In this document: piece by piece, positions 34,038 to 45,169 of the stretch
Position numbering within the stretch: the first letter of the stretch is position 1
Layout of the letters: every line of letters starts with the position of its first letter
Assembly (NCBI RefSeq): GCF_011386835.1
Contig: NC_088792.1
Coordinates: forward strand, 110,580,421 to 110,644,420
Direction of reading: 5' to 3'
DNA from: Chrysemys picta bellii
Taxonomy: Eukaryota > Chordata > Testudines > Emydidae
Length of the DNA stretch: 64,000 nt
Translations under genes and position numbers: made by a program
The notes under the pieces: model-generated
What the model was told of the DNA's origin: nothing
Seen by the model: only the letters and a program-made list of their open reading frames with translations
The model's database searches: none

Positions 34038-35716
34038 ATGCCTCGTACTTGTGTGAACAGTGCAGATAACTTCTGCTATGTTTGTGGTGAAGTGACTTTT
34101 GCATCACAAAAGTGCAGTATAACCTCTATGGTTAAGAAAGCCTATCACCTTTATTTTGGCTGCAAAATTGGAGATCAGGACAAGAGGTGGGCCCCACACA
34201 TATGCTGCAACACTTGTGCAACAAATCTTCGCCAGTGGTTGAAGAGGAAAAGGAAATCGATGCCTTTTGCAGTGCCAATAATTCGGAGAGAGCCAACAGA
34301 TCATGCCAGCAATTGTTACTTCTGCATGGTGCCTCCAGTTGGGAAAGGTGTGTCAAAGAAGAAAAAGTGGACTGTGCATTATCCAAAAATTCCATGAACT
34401 ATACGCCCAGTACCCCACGGAGAAGGACTGCCGGTTCCTGATGCACCAGAATCATTCTCACTTGAGTCAGACGAGGAAGAGGATGAAACTTCTGGTCCTG
34501 AACCATCAATGTCACAGGACCCACATTTTCTCCCATCCTCCTCCTCTGAACCACACCTCATAACACAAGGTGAACTGAATGACCTTGTCAGGGATTTGGA
34601 ACTACCCAAGAGTAAGGCAGAGCTGTTGGGCTCCAGACTACAGCAGTGGAATCTCCTGGCAGGTGATGTTAGGGTTTCCATGTTCCGTGACCGTCAGAAG
34701 GATCTTGTCCCATTCTTCTTCATGGAAGGTGATCTTGTAGCTTGCAACAACATCGATGGTGTGATGGCAGCCCTCAACTTCATTCACGATCCAGATGAGT
34801 GGAGACTGTTCATTGATTCATCAAAGACGAGTCTTAAAGCTGTTTTACTGCATAATGGCAATGTTTTGCCATCAGTTCCAGTTGGTCATGCAGTCCATAT
34901 GAAGGAAACCTATGACAACATGAAACAACTTTTGAGGTGCATAAACTATGACCATCATCAGTGGCAGTTTTGTGGTGATTTGAAGGTTGTTGCTCTCTTG
35001 CTTGGTCTGCAGACTGGATACACAAAGTACTGCTGTTTTCTCTGTGAATGGGATAGTCGTGCAAGAGATTCCCACTACATCAAGAAAGATTGGCCACTCC
35101 GAGAGTCATTGGAGCCTGGGAGGAAAGGTGTTCAGCATCCACCGCTTTGTTGAATCAAGGAAGATTTTGTTACCACCCTTACACATCAAGCTGGGTCCGA
35201 TGAAGAACTTTGTCAAGGCCATTGACAAAACACAAGCAGCTTTCAAGTACCTCCGTGGAAAATTTCCAAGGTTAAGTGAAGCTAAAATAAAGGAAGGTGT
35301 CTTTGGTCCTCAGATTGGTGAACTTCTTCCAGATAATGCATTTGACCATGCAGTGCGTGGCAAGGAAAAGATGGCATGGAAAGCCTTCCAGTTAGTGGCA
35401 ATAAATTTTCTCGGAAACAACAAGGCAGACAACTACAGGTTGTTGGTGGAAAACCTCCTCAAGGCATACAAAAGCCTTGGTTGCAACATGTCACTAAAGA
35501 TACATTTTTTGCACTCTCATCTAGATTTTTTTCCACCCAACTGCAGAGCAGTGAGCGACGAGCACGGCGAGTGATTTCACCAGGACATTGCAACAATAGA
35601 GAAACGCTATCAGGAGCCCATCAATGCTTGCAGACTATTGCTGGACAGTGACAAGAGATGCTCCATTTAATGAATACAAGAGACAAGCCAAGAAGCGCCG
35701 AGTAGACACTGAATAG
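34038..35716 (+). pseudogene. Broken zinc-finger transposase-like gene, about 560 codons
   Basis: Intronless reading region starting at the MPRTC methionine and ending at TAG 35714-35716. Four disruptions are seen: in-frame TGA at 34395-34397 (codon 120), one extra base near 35146-35149, in-frame TGA at 35572-35574 (looks like a decayed Arg CGA before FHQDI), and a small out-of-frame deletion near 35614. The N-terminus has Cys pairs 13/16 and 56-57/60 (CYVC...HICCNTC), a pattern like a ZAD-type treble-clef finger, then KRKRK (69-73, likely nuclear localisation) and a further pair 93/96 (NCYFC). An acidic linker (ESDEEEDE) follows. The C-terminal half holds GDLK, CFLCEWDSR and a HFLHSHLDFFP...SDEHGE block, conserved-looking D/E/H/C positions that could form an RNase H-like catalytic core (inference). 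Similar proteins are, as I recall, patchily found in arthropods and fishes as uncharacterised, repeat-associated proteins. Function not proven. Confidence 0.7.
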
Positions 35717-35758
35717 GACTAAACTATGTACATAATATTTTTTTACCTTTTGTTTCAT

Positions 35759-35764
35759 AATAAA
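35759..35764 (+). terminator. Poly(A) signal after the transposase-like gene
   Basis: Canonical AATAAA 43 bases after the gene's final stop codon, with T-rich sequence downstream. It supports a complete transcription unit in the ancestral element. Confidence 0.6.
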
Positions 35765-36027
35765 TTTTATTTATATAACCCTTTTGCTGATTTTTAAAGT
35801 GTTACATAAACAGGACAGGTGAAATATTATCATGTAAAGCAACCATAAACACATGAAAAGACCTAGGTTTACAATTTATGATTAAAACTTTACTATCTAC
35901 ACAATATACATAGACATAAAATGTAAAAACGTAAATATCTTAGAAACAGTAGCCAATCAGTTGTTTTAGTTGTCATATTTGAATTCAGCACATCAAAATA
36001 CATAATAAATAGCACATTTTATCTCTG

Positions 36028-37075
36028 AAACAGACGACTTCTCAAAAATTGTAGACCAGTGTAATAATCAGGATGTTTGTCTAAGAGCAGAAAATGGACT
36101 CTGATCGGGAAACATACTTATTCAGAACAGCATCTGTTTAAGTCCAACGGAAGCCAATGGAACCTAAGCACACTCTTACGAGCTTTCCAAAATTGGCCCC
36201 TTAATGTCTGCAGCTGCATCTTGTTTTATTTTCAGAAAAGCTGTGAAATGCAAAGACAGGTCTGCATTGCCATATTTTAAATGGAACACTTCAAGGGGTA
36301 GGACTTTCATTACTTCTAGTATTCAGTGGGACTAAGAATGGGCTGACACCTATTTACATTTAAAATTGTGCGAGGAAAAACTTAAGATTTTACAAATGCT
36401 CTCACTCCACAGTTTTTTTCCTGTTAAAATTAGGGGAGGAGGAGTTACCTTTTATGCTTGTAGTAAAACAGAAAAGAAATGTGATACTGATATTAAATAT
36501 TTGATGGCTATCATTTATTTATCCTATTTCCTAACATATGCAAAAAGAGGATATTAGTTCTCATTGAAAGATCATTGTTCCATAACATTCTGATGCTAGC
36601 TTACTTTGTGATAAATATCAAAATACAGGGTAAATATCCTCACAGTAGCATTTCCTTTAGCCAAAACTCTGCAGTGATTATATTTATCTGAGTTCTGCAC
36701 ATGTTGAGGGTATTGAAATTGATAATCTATGAACATGTTTCTAGGTCACCAATTTGAGTGACAGCACTGCACAAGAACACACTTGATCTCCCCCCCCCCC
36801 CCCATGAGCTTTAGAAGTTAAACATTTTGATGTTGTGTTGTAAGGAAACAGAAACATGACTGATGGCATATGTGAGTAACCAACAGACCTCAACACTAAA
36901 TCAGCTGCAGTTGCCTTCTTTTTGTTAAGTATAGGGAATATTACAGTAACATTATTTACTTGCAAGGATTTTAGATCTTGATTTACCAACATATTGAAGC
37001 ATAGCCTATCTCTAAGCACATGATGACCAATATAAAATGTGTTTTAAATATTAAGGTCTCAACATCAATATTGCT
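36028..37075. other. Unrecognised AT-rich DNA
   Basis: Contains a C run at about 36789-36803. A weak part of the 'tccaacggaagccaatgg' hairpin family lies near 36130. No gene. Confidence 0.4.
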
Positions 37076-37320
37076 GGAGCGAGGGGTGAGGGGGCCATTC
37101 TCCCCCACCCCCCGCTTTTTAACAAAATAAACGTAAGCGCAGAATTCATGTCCCCCGCAGATTTTTTGCCCTGCAGAATAATAGATTATTCTGGGGAGGC
37201 ACTGCAATTACGTCTTTCACCCACCAGGAGCTGCTGTAGCACCATAAGAGAGGGAAGCTGGCTCACTGCCAGAGCAGCCAGCCTGGGGAGAAACGGGGCA
37301 CTTTGGGTTTGCCCCCATAC
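37076..37320. repeat. Partial copy of the 10.86-11.91 kb DNA transposon
   Basis: 'cgcagaattcatgtcccccgcagatttttt', 'cagaataatagatt' and 'ggagctgctgtagcacc' follow the same order as 10888-11030 of the transposon at 10.86 kb. Terminal inverted repeats are missing, so it is a fragment. Confidence 0.6.
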
Positions 37321-38674
37321 CTCCACTTCTACAAAGGTTTCAGCACCCTTGATCAGTATTCTATACAATTCAAAATTATTATGTATGCCTATCTAATAAT
37401 ATTATAGTAATATTTTCTATATGCAAATATAGGAGCTCCCCAATTTAACTGTTTTAACGCTTTTGGGCATAATCCTCCTTCTATTGAATTCAACAAACAT
37501 TTTTCTGCTTTTGGAGACCTGATTCAGATCCGATTTATTTCAATTTTATCCTGGAGTGTCTCCATTATTTTAAACTGAATTCCTCCCAATTTAGACTGAT
37601 TTAAACGAGATCAGAATCAGATCCTGCAAATTTTGAAAGATCAGGTCCACATATTTTAAGAGAAAAATATACACTAATAAAGTAAAATACTGTGTTTGCA
37701 AAAGCATAGCTTATTATTTAATATTTTTTTCTAATATTGGCCTTTGAACAGGACCCTACCAATCCCTGGAGAAGATCTGAGTCATGAGGCCACCAAGCTA
37801 TTATGGTCCCAGCCCTGTCAGGGGAGGAGGCACTAATGCTCAACAAGGATCTTTTCAGTGTAATGAAAAGAATATTCTGAAGAGACATGCTTTATTTCAC
37901 TGTAGAGCTTCTGTCTAAATCCTTTTCCAGCCTCCCTCTTGCCCAGTTTCCTGCTACAAATTTAAAGAAACAGCTTCAGATCAAATCATGATTTAGTCAT
38001 CATCTGCTGTTTAGAAACTTTTTACAGATAATTCAATTAGATTATCAAATTGCTTAATTTCTTTTCAGGAGGTTGAGGTGACTCTTCTCAATAGGATTAG
38101 CTCCCTTCACTAGATGGTGGTGTGATTACCCGTGCTTGTAGGTTCATAAAGCAATTCGGCTGGGTTTGGAAGCAGTTGAAGATGATACCTGTTTTTCTAC
38201 ATTGAGTATCTTAATTAGTTTCAGGTAGGTAGGATCGCCACTGTAGCTCTGTCCAATGACAACAGCTGGAGCGGTCCACTATTTTACTCATTCAGTGTTA
38301 GTAGGGCTCTTTCTCCTGGTTTAAGTTCAGGTAGTTTTGGCCTTGCCAAAGGGATACTGAGACCTGTTAGATTTGGTGTCTCATTTACACATCCAATAAG
38401 CAGTTCCATTTGGGGTAAAGATTTATCTCTAAAAAGTTAGCAATGTTCTCATCTGTCAATGCAGAAGGAGCCAGATGGCTTTACTATAGGGATTCTTATG
38501 GAGGTTGTCATACAGCAGTACTAATACTGGGTGGTATTTGTGAATAATTTTCTTTGCACATTGCACTGCTCTGCCCCGCCCCACAATCCATTCTTTTGAG
38601 CATTGTAGCCTATAGGATTAACCTACTTGCTTGCATATGTATATCTTTTCTTATAGTTTAATTATTTGGTTTAT
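37321..38674. other. Unrecognised intergenic DNA
   Basis: No gene or repeat family recognised. Confidence 0.4.
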
Positions 38675-39742
38675 TGTAATAGGTTTATAGATTTATATGA
38701 AAGTAAGTTCGGCTGTAATGCAAGGGACCTACAGGTCATATCCTGTATGTTAAGCTAAGGCAAAGTTAGTATATCTATATCTGGGACCTTTCACCCAGGT
38801 AGCAAAGTTGGCCTATATTGAGACCTTTCACCTAGATAAGCACCCATGCATATGACTAAGACCTTTTACCTAGACAGATAGATAATGGAAGAATGTTATA
38901 GGGGGTTTCCAAGTCTGTACCAACAAACTTAACAGGTACACCACAAGGAGAACTAAAATAGCATATGTGTGTATGTACATGCCATCAATACCCACAAACA
39001 TACTAGCCTATGGAGTAAGTGTATCCTAACATTTTTGTGGGTGAGGAATGAAATTTGGGCATAGGAGGAAGGATTTCTGGCACTTGTGCCCTATAAAAGA
39101 GGTGACCCACCTTGCTAGAGTATTCTATTCTAAGGCTATGCTATCTATCTACGACACTACTAACTATTAGTAGGCTGTACTTGTTTTTTTTCAAACTTTA
39201 AGTTCCAAGCGGCCTAGGCTAAGCTTGGTTTCCCTAAGCTTTTATTCTTAGTGTGTTTATTAGGTTTTGATTTTAAGTTTAAGTTAGTTAAATAAACTCT
39301 AAGTTAGCTTTGATCATGCTTAGCATTATTTTCTTCTAAGCACTGCATCTCTCACTCAAGAATTGAGAAACCTGAACCGCCAGAGGCGAGGCTGGTCCTG
39401 TCTCTCTTACCACCAGGTTATGGGTGTGAGTATATTAACCAAAGCTTTGTAGCATATAATACTATATTATCATCTGTATCTTTTAAATAGCAGTAATGCA
39501 ATTGTAACTTTATAACTCTGATTATTTTACCATTTAATTACTATTTCATTGATTTTAATAAAAAGTCTTTATGGCCGTATCTGTCTCAGTGTGAGCTTCC
39601 TGTCATACCCCCGAGGGTCCTTTGTAAATTTTGTGGAGCCAGATTCGAGATAAGAACTTCTGATCATATGGGTGAGCCTAAAATCCGTATTATCCAAATT
39701 AATATTATTAGCACCCTAAATCAGGCAACAGCATGTGTGGGG
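38675..39742 (+). mobile_element. LTR-like block with TATA box and two poly(A) signals
   Basis: Begins TGTAATAGG, with CTATAAAAGA at 39091-39100, AATAAA at 39291-39296 and a second AATAAA at 39557-39562, followed by a GT-rich stretch: the order of a plus-strand retroviral LTR. Three degenerate repeats around 'gacctttcacc' (near 38787-38880) sit in the would-be U3. No internal coding region follows, so it would be a solo LTR. Right edge and target duplication not found. Confidence 0.45.
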
Positions 39743-40161
39743 CTAGACTCAGCATCCTGTAGCCCAAAAGTTTGGAATTCAGAACTAGCAAACTCTGACA
39801 TGTCAATTACTATTTCTTCCAGAGGGCCAAAATGAGAAACAATGCCTCAATGTTTGCATTAACCATTCATTGACTAAATTAAAATAAGGAACAAATATGT
39901 AAAAAGCTAAATCTCTATGCAGGTAATTAATGAACATAAACAAATTTGTTGAATATGTCATTCCCTTTGATTAGTTCAGCCAGTTCCAAAACAAGCACCA
40001 TAAGGAGATCCAAATATAAAGCTGGCTACCTAAAGTTGCTGCTATAGAAAAGTCAAAAAACTAACATCAGGATACTTATTGTATTTAGAGAAGACCATTT
40101 GTGTCTTATTGGTCTTGCAGGCAGTTATTTCTTAAATGGCAGTTCCTCTCCACTCTTAAAG
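39743..40161. other. Unrecognised intergenic DNA
   Basis: No feature can be supported. Confidence 0.4.
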
Positions 40162-40308
40162 CACTAGAGCAATGTTTTTCAACCTGTGGCCCACAGACCC
40201 TTGAGGGTCCGCATACTCTGTCTAAGATTTCCAAAGAGGTCCGCACTTCCATTCGAAATATTTTAGAGGTCCACAAATGAAAAAATGTTGAAAACCACTG
40301 AAGTAGAG
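40162..40308. mobile_element. hAT MITE with TTTTCAACCTGTGG end
   Basis: A 131-bp element (40170-40300) runs from CAATGTTTTTCAACC to GTTGAAAACCACTG, inverted ends of the hAT CAGTGGTTTTCAAC type. Its flanks CACTAGAG and AAGTAGAG match at 6 of 8 bases. Same family as 46503-46615. Confidence 0.7.
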
Positions 40309-41600
40309 CAATGATTTCATTTCACAAATGTGGTTTATTTTTGCAAATCAGAGTGGCTGCATAAAGATTCTGCTCCAATTTACAAAAATAAATTACATTT
40401 TGAAAAAACATCACTCTGGTACTTTCATGAGGGAGAGAAACAGCTATCTAAAAACTTGTCACTTAGCAACAAAGTTATGCTATGCCTCTGGTGACTTCTC
40501 AAGACCAGCTGCTATGGAGTTTACCTTCATGAGAGCTTTCCAACTTTCTCCACTGGCTGATCAGCATTCCAGCAGGGACAATTTTGAGCCTTTCAGCCTT
40601 GATCAACTTTCAGGACGATCAACAATGCGATAATAAACTGGTACCACAAACTACAGGTGTCAACTATTCAGGGTCATTATTGCAATTATTTCATAAGTTA
40701 ATATATGTTATCATCTGCAAAGAAGAATACACTCTGGCAGAAGAGAGAGCATATCCCATTCCCTACCAGCCAGTTTTCACACTAGACACAATCACCATTA
40801 GTCTTTATGTTTATAATTCCGCATATAAATATGTTATTGTAGATATCACATTTAATTATTACAAACAGTATATAAAAAGCCATTTTTGCATACACAGTGG
40901 GGATCACTAAAAAACTTCATTACCATTCCCGACACAGCATGCAAAATACACAGGACTCACACATGATAATTCAAAACCTTCTGGGGCTTATGTCATTTTA
41001 TAACCACTCCGTTGTTCTTATTTTACTGCAGGTAAAATTTAGACCATTGTTGTGAATAACTGTTCATTTTCAGTTTCAAGGGTTTCCAAAGCAACATCCA
41101 ATTGTATTTAGTTAGGCTGTTTTCAGGATGGATGGCTCCCAACACTCTTACAGCTGCTTTGAGTAGTTCCAGTAGCTTGAGATGTGACAAAATATGTGAG
41201 GAAGAGAATAAGTGAGAAAAAGAGGAAAGGAGGAGAGATGGAAAGAAGGGAAGGAACAGGAATGAAGTTTGCCAGTGGAAGGTGAGATATGACAAAGGGA
41301 AAAGGAAAGAAATATAATGAAGGAATACAGCTTTGCACAAAATAATGTACTGAATAAGGTAGAAAAGGAGGTATTGCTGGGAAATCGACAACAGAAAATA
41401 ACGAACAGAAGAGCGATGCAGGTACAACCATGCCTTTGAAGACCAAAGATAGGTGAGAAGAGGACTTTGGTGAGTGGGAGAAAGCAGAGATTGTGTAAGG
41501 GAATTAAACTTATGAAGCCAAAAAAATAACACACAAATGTACAGTCAAACTCCCTACTGGCATAAGTGGGCCAAGCAGAGATGACCCGTGCCTGCCAATA
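40309..41600. other. Unrecognised DNA with a purine-rich tract
   Basis: About 41195-41330 is almost entirely A and G on the plus strand. This opens long pyrimidine-coded frames (Leu/Ser/Phe-rich) on the minus strand that are artefacts. No gene. Confidence 0.4.
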
Positions 41601-44277
41601 GTGGGAGGGAAGGGGGTAGAGTGAGGGCAGTTGGCTTCTGCAGTATTACTGAGCATGCTCAATCCAAGTGAGCATGCTCAATACAAGCCAAGCAGCAAAT
41701 CTGGGTGGGGGGTACATGAGCCCACATGTCCCCCCATTTGTGTCACCTGTGGGGCCAAGCCCAAAGGTGTTATGCCTGCTTATGCCAGCAGTGAATTGAC
41801 CTATGGATGTCACATAGCCAATCAAAGTTTGCCACATATTTTAACTTTCAGAGAGCCCAGCAGTCTGCCAGTCTCTCTCCTGGACCCTCAGCTGCCATTG
41901 CATGTAATACACTCAGCTCCAGACTACATTATATGTCATATCCCAGAAAGAAAGCAGCTCATTCTAAAACACAGTGTATCATTCTAACTAACCACACAGG
42001 TGTCTTACTATAATTACGTAAAAGGTTGGCCTATACATTACTAATGATTTTTGTTAGCAAAGTCATCAAGCCTGTAATAAAGTCATTAAAGAAAGTATTG
42101 AACAGCTACCAGATTCTTAAGGTCATATCAGCAGCTCATCTAATAATGTAACCCATGTTTTGCTGTTAGTGCTGCCTAGAAATCAATCAATCTTATTCCT
42201 TCTGAGAAAAATTCACCCTGTCTCATTCAATGAAGGATAATTGAGCTGCATAGGTGTCACCGAGGGCATAAATGGAGGACATCAGGGATGCACAGGTGTT
42301 ATTCAGCACAACATTTGGTCCCAGTATCTTTACTACTATAGAAGATCCCAAATCAAATTTGCGTGGCTACCATTAAATAAGTTAAAATACATTTTTCTTG
42401 AATATTGATTAAATTTTGTATGAAATCATTGAGAAACAGATGCCACTAAGTCATTTTACAGTCACTTTTCAGAGTAGAAGAGCAGTTTTATGCATTTCCT
42501 TCCATGAAAACTGTTTTATGAAATGTTTTACTAAAGATACTGTTAGGAAAGTAGAATGTATGACATGGAAACATTTTTCAAATGGCAGAGAGAAAGCTGT
42601 GTCGTTAAAGAACATTTAGAGGAACTGATCTTTGGAATTCATTGAGTGAACACAAAGATACAATTCATGCAATGTGTCCTGGAGATGCAATAGGTTAGCA
42701 GAGAGTAGCTCAAGCAATTTAGAATTGGCAACAAAGCCTTGGGTGTGAATTGCAACCTTCCATTGCATTCATTCAGTGATCAGCTGTGGTCTTTATCAAA
42801 CAGAAATGTAAAAAATTTTCCAAGTTCAAAATGCCCTCGTAAATACTTAATTAAGGAGTGAGGGCTTTGTTTGGATTTTTCTTTTCTATTCCCCCTCAAT
42901 TTGTTCACTACAAACCCATCCTCAACACAAACATTTTACATTAAAAAAAAAGAAATGATAATATCTTCTACAATACAATTCCCATTAAGCATCTATGAAA
43001 AATTAAGTAACTGTGAATCCAGGAAGTCATTTTGAGGTGTTTCATAGTAGTTAGTGACAGATTTAATAATAAATTGATTAGAATGGAAGTCAACTACCAA
43101 TTATTTAACTGGGTTCTACATACTCCATCCCAGCCAGATTACCTCTGTACCTGAATCTGCATCTTCAAAGAAATCCTTTGACATGATTTTGTAACTTTAC
43201 CAAATGGTTGATTTCTGTTTCTGTCTTTCTATGTGAAATGAATGCCTGTGGGGAAATCAAACAGAGAATGCTAGGCTCAGAAATGCTGCCCTGCTAATTT
43301 CACACAATGTAATTGTTTTATAAGTGCTACTGAGGTGCTGTAGACATAAATAGACAATATATCAAAAAGAATTCAAATGTCCCCAGATCTCACCTATTTT
43401 AGTATTAAATGTATAAAATGACAGGGTCAATAGGTCCTATGCCGTTTTGCAACCCAGACAAGAACAATGCAATAGGAATTAGGGCACCCTGGCCCATGCC
43501 ACAACCTTGGATCAAAATTCAAGATTTAGATCTGACCGTTGTGCACGAGATGCCTGGCTGACTTCAATGGAGTTATGCCAAATTACACAAACTGGAGATC
43601 TGTAACAAACAGAACAAGAACTCTGGATTCCAACTCTCCTTTCTTTGGGAATACAAAATCCAAATCTGATCCACCTTTTTTCAAAGTTCAGTTGTTCTGG
43701 ATTGTTGTTTGGGTTTATCCCATTATAGGGACAGGAGAGAGAATCGCAAATGCCGATCCCAGAGTTTAATACTGGGCCACTTTGTGATTGCTGTTGCAAG
43801 TGTGTACAAAAGGGATGGGGGGGTGGGAGGGGCATCACGGGGAGACCTCCCAGGGCTTAACTCAAGAAGCATTTATGCACATGATTAAGTCTTATTCAGG
43901 AAAGCATTACATGAGACTTAAGCACATGCCAAACACTCTTCGTGATTAGGGGTGCTTTCCTGAATCAGTGCTCCATAAAGGAAGTAAACACTGAGAACGG
44001 GTGAGAGGTGTACTAGCATGGTCTGAAGTCCACCACACCCCAAATGGATACAGGTGACATGGCAGAGGCGAGACCACCATACTTTCTGGACCCTCTGTCA
44101 TTCAGAGGTTGGAGTCAGTGGAAACACATGCCATTTGGAAAGTGTAGTAGTTGCTGCTGATGAATGTGCACCATCAATCTTCCTGAAGACATTCTGCCTG
44201 CCTCAGAATCCATAGGCAAAATACATCCAGCAACTGCCATTGGAGTGATACTCCTCTGCACCACTTCCTAATTGTAC
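41601..44277. other. Unrecognised intergenic DNA
   Basis: AT-rich. A diverged relative of the 28.5-kb hairpin family lies near 43845-43970. No gene or conserved domain seen. Confidence 0.4.
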
Positions 44278-44395
44278 CTGGGTAAAATTTTCAAAAGCAT
44301 CTGAATGATTTTAGGATTGCAAGTCTCACTTTCAAAAGCGACTGAGGCTCTTTGGAGCCTAAGTTTTACCGAAAGTCCCTGGGACCTTTTACCCT
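44278..44395. repeat. Hairpin MITE, AAATTTTCAAAAG type
   Basis: Starts GGTAAAATTTTCAAAAGC and ends with an 'accttttaccc' complement. The middle repeats 'ctgag...ttaggattgcaagtctc' and 'gactgaggctc...gagcctaag' in opposite sense. Same family as 53830-53970. Confidence 0.5.
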
Positions 44396-44441
44396 GTGGC
44401 TGGAAAGGTTACACACTAAAGCACAGATAGCAAAGACAATA

Positions 44442-45169
44442 TTCTAAAGCAGCGGTTCTCAAACTATGGGGCTCATCTGGGGCCCAAGGGAGGTGTGCAT
44501 ATGTGTCAAGAAAGGTGCAAGCTGTGTGCTTTTGTTTGTTTGAAGAGCTCTGGCTGTCAGCCCCGGGTGGCCGGAGCTCGTGCAGAAGGGCCATGCACAC
44601 CCATGAGGTGCGGATAAAGGGGACAGCCAGAGCTCTGCCACCCAGGCTCTCCTTCTCACCTGGAGGCAGTGGGGTTCCAGCTGTCAGCCCCGGAAGTGGC
44701 AGCAGCAGTGCAGAAGTAAGGGTGGCAATGGGACACTGAGGCTACATCTATACTATGGGGGGGGGTCGATTTAAGATACGCAAATTCAGCTACGCGAATA
44801 GCATAGCTGAATTCGACGTGTCGCAGCCGACTTACCCCGCTGTAGGGATGGCGGCAAAATCGACTTCTGCGGCTTCCCGTCGACGGCGCTTACTCCCACC
44901 TCCGCTGGTGGAGTAAGAGCGTCGATTCGGGGATCGATTGTCGCGTCCCGTTGGGACGCGATAAATCGATCCCCGACAGGTCAATTTCTATCCGCCGATT
45001 CAGGCAGGTAGTGTAGACCTAGCCTAAGTCTGCTGTGAAAACTGATATTGACGAATATCACTTTTCACACTGCCACCCTTACTTCTGGGCTGCTGCTGGG
45101 GCAGTGCTGCAAATACAGATGTAAAGAAAGGGACCCCATCAAATAAGTTTGAGAACCACTGCTCTAAAG
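44442..45169. mobile_element. hAT element (712 bp) hosting a nested MITE
   Basis: The ends CAGCGGTTCTCAAACT (44450-44465) and AGTTTGAGAACCACTG (ends 45161) are inverted repeats of the hAT CAGTGGTTCTCAAAC type. The flanks TTCTAAAG (44442-44449) and CTCTAAAG (45162-45169) match at 7 of 8 bases. The interior has an inverted pair ('cagaagtaagggtggca' against 'tgccacccttacttctg'), interrupted exactly by the Harbinger-like MITE at 44740-45024. No transposase. Confidence 0.8.
44740..45024. mobile_element. Harbinger-like MITE, copy B, nested in hAT
   Basis: 285 bp, from GGCTACATCTATACTATG to GTGTAGACCTAGCC, flanked by TGA and TAA (imperfect TWA target). Opposite orientation to the other three copies: the CTTCAGCTA-type hairpin is at the left, and the large hairpin (CGGGGATCGATTGTCGCG... 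/ ...CGATAAATCGATCCCCG) is at the right. CpG-rich. Confidence 0.75.

Larger units (their letters stand above)
33636..36027 (+). mobile_element. Proposed DNA element carrying the transposase-like gene
   Basis: The CR1 fragment ends near 33640, and a weakly similar inverted string, CAGAGAT (33636-33642) and ATCTCTG (36021-36027), could be its two termini. TGCTATT also recurs just inside both ends in inverted arrangement. The unit then runs: four 10-mer boxes (33819-33900), the gene (34038-35716), and a poly(A) signal (35759-35764). No target duplication is found, so the borders are tentative. There is no A-tail after the signal, which argues against an mRNA copy. Confidence 0.4.

Noticed and set aside
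34132..34681. Minus-strand frames of 87-100 residues opposite the transposase-like gene
   Set aside because: Shadows of the plus-strand coding sequence (Ser-rich, antisense of acidic codons).
41023..41534. Minus-strand frame of 169 residues rich in Leu, Phe and Ser, like a membrane protein
   Set aside because: It is the complement of a purine-rich tract. Three frames are open at once, so hydrophobicity follows from composition.
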